64,000 nt of DNA from Laburnicola sp. R22_1 (taxonomy: Eukaryota; Ascomycota; Dothideomycetes; Pleosporales; Didymosphaeriaceae). The stretch spans positions 186,001-250,000 of the forward strand of contig JACONQ010000014.1 in assembly GCA_014281115.1 (NCBI GenBank), in the 5' to 3' direction. How positions within the stretch are numbered: position 1 is the stretch's first letter; each line of letters starts with the position of its first letter. A program made the translations under genes and the position numbers. Below are positions 56,873 to 64,000 of the stretch, piece by piece. The notes beneath the pieces were generated by a model. The model ran no database searches. It was not told the origin of the DNA and saw only the letters and a program-made list of their open reading frames with translations.

Positions 56873-57049
56873 CCGGTCACGTCGGAACTGCGCGCAATGC
56901 CGATAGCCTGAGCCTCGTAGGATTGTCAACTATCCGACTCCAGCTACCGGGGTCCTAGCACTGGAGTGCAGTTATTTCGAACCACGTCGTCCAGCACGGC
57001 CGCCATTGGAAAGGGATCACTTCTTCGCTCAACCAGCGTGAATGCCAGT

Positions 57050-57986
57050 ATGGAGCCTTCAAGCGCTAATGGGACCATCTATCTGGTGACTGGTGCAAAT
57101 AGAGGTGAATATCATAACAGTTGTAATTCTCAAAGATCTAAAGGCTAACTTTTGCACACAAAGGACTGGGTAGAGGCCTGGTGGAGCAGCTCCTCCGCCG
57201 CGAGTCAACTACTGTTGTGGCATGCGTCAGATCTGTAGCGACGTCGCAGGCGTCCTTTCAAGGTCTTGAGCTAGGTACAAACTCACGACTCGTGGTCGTC
57301 CAGTTGGACTGTGCGAGTGCATCGGACCCTCAGCGAGCTGTTCAGAAGCTGCAATCCGTTCACAGCATCACACATATCGACGTCGTCATTGCCAATGCCG
57401 GAATAGCCAACGATCACCATCCGGCATCAAGCACTCAACTAGACCAACTCGAAGGGCACATGATGATCAACGCGTATTCGATCCTCCTCTTGTTCCAAGC
57501 CACGAAGCCTTTGCTTCAAAAATCCATCCGCCCACCCAAATTTGTGTATATCGGCGCGCGCCTCGGCACCATCTCAGACATGGACCGATTGGGAAGGGCG
57601 CCATTGGCCGCATACTCACTTTCGAAGCTCGCCGGTAATTGGCTGGTCCGCAAATTGCACTTCGAAAACGAATGGCTCACCGCCTTCATCGTGGATCCTG
57701 GGTAGGTTTTGGCTGCATCATGGCTGTGAATGTCCATCTGCTGATTTCCTAGATATGTGCAAACCGATATGGGCAACCATGGTGCCCAAATGCTCGGACG
57801 TCAACAGGCCGAGACACCGATCGAGGATAGTGTGCGTGGAATTCTATCTCGGGTGAGTCTTTGAATGCGTGTGTCGGCCATATGATTACCGCTAATACTT
57901 CATCTTTGCAGGTTGATGACGCGACAAAAGGCTCAGGATCGGGTCAGTTTTTACTGTGGAAGGATGGCTCGCCTGTCGCGTGGTAA
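57050..57986 (+). CDS. Short-chain dehydrogenase/reductase
   Basis: Four exons (57050-57104, 57164-57701, 57753-57852, 57912-57986), 255 residues. An in-frame ATG at 56966 would add 28 residues. The NAD(P) fold motif TGANRGLGRG spans intron 1. VIANAGIA and the catalytic YSLSK (Tyr and Lys) are present. The strand that normally ends in ISS before the active site reads YIGARLGTI, so the usual catalytic Ser is missing. LLRRESTTVVACVRS and the C-terminal YVQTDMGN and GQFLLWKDG are like ketoreductases of aromatic polyketide pathways (norsolorinic acid reductase type). Likely reduces a ketone with NADPH in the cytosol, if the missing Ser is tolerated. Splice phases agree. Confidence 0.85.
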
Positions 57987-58421
57987 ATATCAATTATAGA
58001 TTTTCTAGTCATACAGGTGAATTGATCAGTAAATACTCAATCTTTGGCGATTGAATCCCCGAAGCCTCCCCATACGTACGTGTTATCGCGCGGTGGTATT
58101 TGATTGCGTTGTACTGCCTTTTCGAATCTCTTACGTGTGTGTGTGTGCGCGATCGCAAGGTCGTTCTCGACTGCCGATGAATCTTGATACTGTTGATGAC
58201 TGTTGACCGATATCCATTCCATTCATAGTTTATGTACGACATATTATCCTCATAGTGCCGTCGAGTGACGCGATCTTTGATGTTGGACAAAGGGTTTTGG
58301 ACTTATTCAAACTCGGTATTGACAAAACCTCTTATGACGTTTATCATGTAGAATCTTGCCGCACAGTGCCCCAAGTGAAAGTAATGAAGAATTACTACTC
58401 AGGTCTGGACAGAAGCGATTA
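57987..58421. other. Intergenic between converging SDR and aminotransferase genes
   Basis: 435 bp with no gene; 3' UTRs expected. GTGT repeat at 58134-58146. Confidence 0.5.
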
Positions 58422-59811
58422 CTATGTACATGCAAGGCCCCATATCACCACCTCATGGATCGCCATAGCCACGCGGGCCACATTTCCAGTGTTGAGATCT
58501 GAGATGCTGATTCTGCCCGAGGATGGAATGTGGATATGATGCTTGCTCTTCATGCGCTGGCATTGCGCCGGTGTCAAGCCCGTGAAGCCAAACATGCCGA
58601 TCTGATCAGTCAGATGTTTCCACGTCCCGGGCGTCTCCAGTCTTTCCAGCTCCTGTCGCAGTTTCCACCGCATCTCCGTGATGCGGCTGGACATGGTGAC
58701 CAGATTTCGTTCCCATTCGGCATATAATTCGGAATCGTTGAGCACAATCGAGGCGACACGGGCTCCATATGAAGGAGACGTCGACATTTCAGATCGTATG
58801 AGGATCGCGAGCTGGGATGCCACACGCTCGACCACACCTGGGGCATCGGAGTGCGCAGCCGCAACGTAGTGAAAGCACCCAACACGCTGACCGTAAAGTC
58901 CCATAGTCTTAGAGAACGACTGCGCGATCACCATCTCCACGCCCGCCTCTATGAACAGGCGTATAGCTAAATTATCTTTAGTCAATGAGCCTGAAGCAAA
59001 GCCCTGGTATGCGCAATCTAGAAATGGAAAAAGCCTTTGCTCTTGCACAAGGCTCACTATCAGCCGCCACTGTTCTTCGTCGAGATCCAGGCCGGTAGGG
59101 TTGTGAGCGCAGACTTGGAGCAGGACAATGCTCCCCGGGGGTGCACTCCGAAGAACAGACTCCATGGCACTGAAAGTGAGAGACTTGTTGACTCCATCGT
59201 AATATGGATAGTCCTTAACAGTCAGTCCTACGTGCTCGAAGCACTGCCTATGCAAGTGCCATGTGGGTGCAGGCACAAAGGCCCAAGGCGTCGGACTAGG
59301 CAGAAATCTGGCCAGGAGCAGAGCACCAATGTGAATAGCTCCCGTGCCAGAAAGTGTCTGAACAGAACACACCTGCAACGTCTTCTTAGCAGCTGGCATC
59401 TGGTAGCTAGCCAAGCTCCTTCTGGTGACTTACTCTTCCCTCTGCTAGGGCTGGGGAGTCTTTGCCAAGCAAAACTTGACTCGCCGCGTGAGTGAATTCG
59501 GTGATTCCTAGGATAGGAGCGTATTCATGCTTGAAATAGCTTGAATCCTCAAAATATCTCTTCTCGGCCTATTGTTTCCAGTATTTTTAGTGTGGACCTC
59601 TCTCGAACACGCCGACTACACTCACCTCAATAACTGCAGGTAGCCTCCACGGTCGCCCTTTGTCGTCTCGGTAGGCTCCCACCACAAGAGCCACTTTCTG
59701 CGTGCTTTCATCCGCCAGAAAGTCATGCTTCAGACCCATCAAGAAATCTGCAGGGGCTTTTGGGATCGTGGCCAGTCCATAAAGACTGTCTTGGGATTCA
59801 ATGGACCCCAT
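58422..59811 (-). CDS. Aspartate aminotransferase-like PLP enzyme
   Basis: Three exons (59811-59626, 59568-59434, 59372-58422), 423 residues. MGSIESQDSLYGLATIPKAP begins the fold. VALVVGAYRDDKGRPWRLP, YAPILGI, VQTLSGTGAIHIGA, HNPTGLDL, FLDCAYQGFASG and the PLP lysine in AQSFSKTMGLYGQRVG are typical of class I aspartate aminotransferases. It exchanges amino groups between aspartate and 2-oxoglutarate or similar substrates. Length fits the cytosolic type; no targeting peptide is seen. Placed between SDR and FAD monooxygenase it may be a duplicated copy serving a metabolite pathway, for example supplying or removing an amino group (inference). All splice phases are zero. I cannot tell substrate preference. 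Confidence 0.9.
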
Positions 59812-60077
59812 TGCAAACGATTTCTTTCCTGAGCTTGCGATTTTCTGCACAGCCGTCTTTACAAATTTGTGGGATGGCTGCCGCAAGATACTCTTTCTGG
59901 CTCACAAATGTGTGAAAGTATCGTCGGGCATCGTGTTTCTCGTGTTTCGGTCGATTTTTGCTGGCTCGGTCATTGGTCATTTAGGCCGAAGCCCCACACG
60001 GTCCATGTCCTTTGTCGTATTCAATATTCCGTTTCGCTGCGCTAGAGGACTACCGAGCAACGCCAAGGCTACAGAAC

Positions 60078-60140
60078 ATGTGACGGTTCATTATTCTTCT
60101 ATTCTTAGGAGTGGAAGGTTAGCCTTTTGCTCCGACAGAA
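60078..60140. repeat. 63-bp direct repeat, left copy
   Basis: Identical by eye to 60324-60386, spaced 246 bp. It begins ATGTGACGGTTCATTATTC. The intervening DNA has ACAGAATTCTG-type short repeats. It could be ends of a small element or a slipped duplication upstream of the aminotransferase. Confidence 0.85.
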
Positions 60141-60323
60141 CACTACAGTGTACCTACTGTTTCTGCTATGATTTCAGCACAATTACAGAATTCTGCCATT
60201 ATTACAGAATTCTGCAATTATTGCAGGCTATTTAAGATTATTTCAGAATTCTTCTAGATTTCTATAATAATTTACTAGTAACACTATTTCAGCTGCGAAA
60301 TTACTACTAGTATCATGAAGAAT

Positions 60324-60386
60324 ATGTGACGGTTCATTATTCTTCTATTCTTAGGAGTGGAAGGTTAGCCTTTTGCTCCGACAGAA
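60324..60386. repeat. 63-bp direct repeat, right copy
   Basis: Second copy of 60078-60140. It is followed within 25 bp by a GC-richer copy of the repeat known from the RIP deserts (60409-60490). Confidence 0.85.
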
Positions 60387-60408
60387 TACTTCGCGCACGT
60401 TCCGTACA

Positions 60409-60490
60409 CGGTATAACCCTGTGAGAGAAAGCTGTAGGTGTGCTAAAAAAACGCTGTGAATCAAGGTAAAGCGCTGCGAAATTACAGTGC
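60409..60490 (+). repeat. Little-mutated copy of a RIP-desert repeat
   Basis: Starts CGGTATAACCCTGTGAGAGAAAG and keeps CA/TG dinucleotides that are TA in the copies at about 3210, 12585 and 18940. Compare CTGTAGGTGTGCTAAAAAAA here with CTATAGGTATACTAAAAA at 3235. It gives a local reference for the direction of mutation. Confidence 0.7.
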
Positions 60491-60763
60491 CCCTATTTTC
60501 AAATCCCCGGCTTGCGCCCTACGGTTGGCCGAGCTCGCCAAAAAGTTCTGCTGGTCCAACAGGTCATTATCCGATGAGGAGACGAGTCAAAGTGTACTAC
60601 GGGACAACAACGCAAACTCATGGTAGCTGCAAGCTGCCCAGAAATATGCAGAACTTGGCCAAGAGTGACGAGAGGTGACATTGCTATAGAAAATGGAGAT
60701 AATCTACGAAACAACCTCCCAGAGAACGCCACCACTTTCAGCGGCCGGCGCCTGCTGCTGGGA

Positions 60764-62140
60764 TTACTTTGCATCCGCATCATTGAAGTGCTTCAATTCA
60801 ATCATTTCAAGCCCGGCATCCAATCGCTTCAAGCACTCCTTGATACCTGGATACGTCCAGCAGTACCACGTGTACTTTTCCTCCAAGGCTTTCTTTTTCC
60901 AAGTCTGGAACTCCCGGGTCCAGGTTTGAATCTGCGTGGCACGCTGTCTCCTAACCCTGTCCATCATTTGTAGGATCTCTGGCACAGAATAAGCGTCGTA
61001 ATCTGGATCATTGAACAATTCAAACGCCGCAGCATCTTCGATTGCCTGTGTGCCACCCTGGCCCAGATGCGGGGTCATGGCATGGGCAGCATCGCCTATC
61101 AGCATCGTGCATCCTCGCGTGTAAGAGTGCAGCGGATCCTGGTCCCGCAGTCGCCAGCAACGTGGTTTCTCCGCACGACTGTACGTGATTTAGCTTGTGG
61201 GATTTTCATGCTCTGCCATGTTTGATATCACTTACTCTGCTAGGTCCAACAATACGGGGTTGAAGTCGTGAAACAGCCGTCGGATTTCACCTTCCTCAGC
61301 TTCGGCAGCCCATGATTCTTCCGTCTCTCTGGCTATCAATTTGTCGGGAACGACGAAAGCACAGCTGAGAAGCTTGCCAGAGCGACACGGATAAGTCACA
61401 CACGTGCGCTGTGTCCCATCCATGGACATGTATAAGTTCATGTTGGGCGCCAAAGGATCATCTGTGCGGCCATTCTTCAAATGGATGTCGCTCACGACGT
61501 CGCCAGGTACGGTAAAGCGGAAGGCCGATGAACCAGAGGGCCGGGCATGTTCAGATTCCTCCTGCTGGAGAACAAGATGCCTGACTGAGGACCGAATGCC
61601 GTCGGCAGCTGTTCATTTGTACGTCAGCTGCAGCACTCAGCGCGATACCAGCAAATGGCGACACCTACCTATGACAAGGTCGCTCTCGATCTTTCGGCCA
61701 TCATCCAAGTATACCGTCCCGGTCTCGACGTCAACATTGCCCACATTGGATTCCCAAAGAACCTTTACAGGACCACCAGGAAATTCATCCGAAGTCGCGA
61801 GCCGAAGGAACTCATCCCAAACGTCTCGACGGTAAGAGAATGTGAATTCGCCGCTCAACTTCGCTGTATACTTCTTGGTGATGTTTTCGCTGATCCTGTC
61901 GAGGTTTTTGTTCCAGACAAGAACCTTTTCCGCCGCCATAGTCCCGCCGCGCTTGCGATCAAAGCCCAGGGACTCGATAATATTGATGGCTGTCGGACCA
62001 AGCGTGATTGCAGCACTAAACTCATGATTCCCAGCGTAGCGCTCGACGATGGTGACATTGTGTTTCTCACGGAGGACTCGTGCAGCCAGCAAGCCGGAAA
62101 TGCCGCCGCCAACGATTGTAACGTTCAGTTTGCGAGCCAT
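60764..62140 (-). CDS. FAD-dependent aromatic monooxygenase (salicylate-hydroxylase-like)
   Basis: Three exons (62140-61669, 61608-61236, 61178-60764), 419 residues. The N-terminal dinucleotide-binding motif VTIVGGGISGLLAARVL is followed by IVER binding the ribose. ADGIRSSVRH (DG motif) spans intron 1. The second FAD motif LIGDAAHAMTPHLGQGGTQA lies near residue 308. This order defines class A flavoprotein monooxygenases using NAD(P)H and oxygen to hydroxylate or decarboxylate aromatics. It is divergently transcribed from the non-reducing PKS 486 bp away, so joint control and action on the PKS product are likely (inference). The C-terminus has a Trp/Tyr-rich stretch (YTWYCWTYPGIKE). Confidence 0.92.
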
Positions 62141-62626
62141 GATGTTGGAGAGTTACCGATCGAAGACGAGCTGGCTTCGCAATCAAAGTATTGATCACTC
62201 CCCAACTCCGAAGCTCGTTCTCGGGCTATATAGAAGTTGAAAACCGGTAGGAAGCTCACGGATGCGATACGCAAGCACCGCGAAGCGTAAACAAAAAAAA
62301 TCAATCGTTCTCGGGCTATTGAGACTACGTGTTGATATGATTCCTAGGTCGGGCAAAACAGACGAGTGCCGAGCGCCACACGAACCATCGGTGATGGGGG
62401 AGCAATACATGGCCGTCGGAGCGAGCCCGACCGAGCCATGGAGACCTCCGTTTCTTGTGAAAGGTGTTGGTCGCGCCGACATGGATTCGGGGACACACTC
62501 TGAACCTCCACGTTTTAATAGCCAATAGCGGCTCGCATTACAGTGCCATCGTTCACTGCCAGGGCCTCAAGTCTTCTTCTATCGTCAAGTCTTTCTTCGC
62601 AGGTTACGGATACCGTGCCTATCGAT
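62141..62626. promoter_or_regulatory. Divergent promoter between FAD monooxygenase and PKS
   Basis: 486 bp. A TATA-like CTATATAG lies at about 62226-62233 on the monooxygenase side. The 15-bp TCGTTCTCGGGCTAT occurs at about 62216-62230 and again near 62306-62320, 90 bp apart, a candidate binding site for a cluster regulator. A small GC-rich segment (CGAGCCCGACCGAG) lies near 62420. Confidence 0.5.
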
Positions 62627-64000
62627 ATGTCGGCTCCTGTCAATGTGTTTCTGTTCGGAGACCAATCATATGACTTTGTGCCCAGTCTACGGGAGTTGCT
62701 GAAGACGAACAACAATCCAATACTGTCGGCGTTCCTTGACCAGGCCCATTACGTTCTCAGAGCTCAGGCAATAAAATCTTTACCACCTAGCATCCACAAG
62801 CCATGCCGAACAGCAAGCCTAGCGCAACTCTTGCGCAAGTATGTGGATGGTGTTCTGCCGGCTAGTTTTACGACACCACTTTTCTGCCTTGCCCAGCTCG
62901 GGTGCTTCATGAGGTGTGTTTCAATACAGGTATTCTTCTTCTTATGCTGATGAATTATCCCGCAGAGATTATTCTGGAGGTTCTTATCCTACGGCTGGTT
63001 GTAACTTCAATCTCGGGATATGTGGAGGTGCACTTGCCGCTAGCGCTATCAGTTGCAGCAGATCTTTGTCCGAGCTGCTTCCCGTGGCTGTACAGACAGT
63101 TCTTATTGCGTTTCGCCTAGGCATATGTATCACTGAGAGGCGTGATCAACTGGAAGCTGCGGTGTCAGAAAGGTCACGCCCGTGGTCAGTCGCGATACCT
63201 TTGAATCCACAGGATGCAACGACCGCAATCGAGATATTATCTACCTCACTTGCACTCCCGCCTCCGAGGCGACCTTGGATCACGACAACAAGCAAGTCGA
63301 ACACAACCGTTAGTGGCGCGCCCTGGGTGTTGGAAAAGCTGCTGCAGTTGCCTCAAGTTGCTGGCCTCCGCACGAAATCGATCCCTGTCTACATCCCGGT
63401 ACACAACCCTGCTCTGTTCACCTTAGAGGATGTCGACCAAATTCTGTCGCCGCTCAGAGGATCTGCATGTATGGCTACACCATTCATAATCCCTTTCATC
63501 TCCAGTGCTTCTGGGAAATTGACTGCCGCCGAGAACTACGGTGCTCTCATTGAGGTTGTCCTGAAGCAGATCCTGCTTGAGCCCATCGCTTGGGACGCTG
63601 TCGAGGAGTCGGTGCCGAAGCTCATTAAAGCGCGTGGAGACGACAGCAGCGTGCGCATTGTGCCTCTCAACACCAATGCGGCTCATGCACTGCGGTCTGC
63701 GCTCGACTCGTATTTTGATTCGGTCCAGATAGAGAAGCCCGGTGCTTCTGGAAAGAGTGAAAACTCTCACAGGCCCGATGACCAAAAGAAGAAGATTGCG
63801 ATTGTATCCATGTCTGGTCGCTTTCCCGAGTCTCCCAGTACAGAATCGTTTTGGGACCTTCTCTACAAAGGGCTCGACGTGTGCAAGAAAGTTCCAATGC
63901 GACGATGGAATGTCGACACACATGTCGACCCGTCTGGAAAGACTCGTAACAAAGGAGCAACACCATGGGGCTGCTGGTTGGATTTCTATGATCAGTTTGA
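62627..64000 (+). CDS. Non-reducing polyketide synthase, N-terminal part (SAT and start of KS)
   Basis: Exon 1 62627-62913, a 52-nt intron (GTGTGT...GCTGAT...CGCAG), exon 2 from 62966 past the window edge. MSAPVNVFLFGDQSYDFVP begins a starter-unit acyltransferase (SAT) domain. The nucleophile Cys lies in LGICGGALAASAISCS (usual GxCxG). SAT runs to about residue 330 and loads the starter acyl group on the enzyme. The ketosynthase begins near residue 371 with KKIAIVSMSGRFPE, then SFWDLLYKG, KKVPMRRWNVDTHVDP and GATPWGCWLDFYDQF, strongly NR-PKS. The active-site Cys and later domains (PT, ACP, TE) lie beyond the edge. It would make an aromatic polyketide from acetyl/malonyl-CoA in the cytosol. 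An in-frame upstream ATG at 62543 is less likely. Confidence 0.92.

Overview
The window looks like nuclear DNA of a filamentous ascomycete, probably a Dothideomycete-like fungus. It has short GT-AG introns of about 44-120 nt and gene-dense GC-balanced stretches holding a group III G-alpha, a Hog1-type MAP kinase and Avl9. These are interrupted by AT-rich blocks whose relics carry C-to-T/G-to-A changes typical of repeat-induced point mutation (RIP). The class is an inference; no species marker was recognised, and no rRNA, tRNA or CRISPR was found.

Layout. 1-4857 is an AT-rich RIP desert with a dead Tc1/mariner-like element (311-3207). 4858-12377 is an apparently intact Ty1/copia retrotransposon with equal 288-bp LTRs. 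It carries an antisense, intron-containing accessory gene for a DUF3716-like Cys-rich protein, and its whole length is studded with the palindrome CGTACG and near variants. 12378-15030 is AT desert again. 15200-18240 is a RIP-damaged ABCC transporter pseudogene. 18632-19688 is a hAT-like non-autonomous element with internal hairpin repeats.

21000-35400 is ordinary gene territory: a small FLSLNT/FLSNR-motif protein, G-alpha (minus), HOG1 (plus), AVL9 (plus) and a protein with three CCCH zinc fingers whose spacing resembles Nab2. 35758-36009 is an 18-bp minisatellite. 36652-39803 is a complete PIF/Harbinger transposon with both proteins open. 40156-43249 is a HET-NACHT-WD40 incompatibility-type pseudogene. 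44171-45325 is a repeat protein whose minisatellite has a RIP-like block, followed by gene fragments. At 48513-48701 there is a tiny two-intron gene for a 25-residue metallothionein-like peptide. 49695-50697 is an AA9 polysaccharide monooxygenase with a premature stop; a hAT-type MITE sits directly against its start codon.

52085-64000 looks like the edge of a secondary-metabolite cluster: an ABCC exporter, a short-chain dehydrogenase (SDR), an aspartate-aminotransferase-like enzyme, an FAD monooxygenase, and the SAT domain and start of the KS domain of a non-reducing polyketide synthase that runs off the window. The FAD enzyme and the synthase are divergent across a 486-bp promoter, and the ABCC and SDR genes are divergent across a promoter with three 164-bp tandem repeats. 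Joint action of these genes (polyketide made, oxidised, reduced, exported) is inferred from position and family only.

The strongest candidate for something new is the copia element: a dense array of a CpG palindrome in coding and non-coding DNA alike, together with an antisense Cys-rich protein gene. This resembles the motif-plus-anti-silencing-protein arrangement of plant VANDAL elements, but here it is only a hypothesis.
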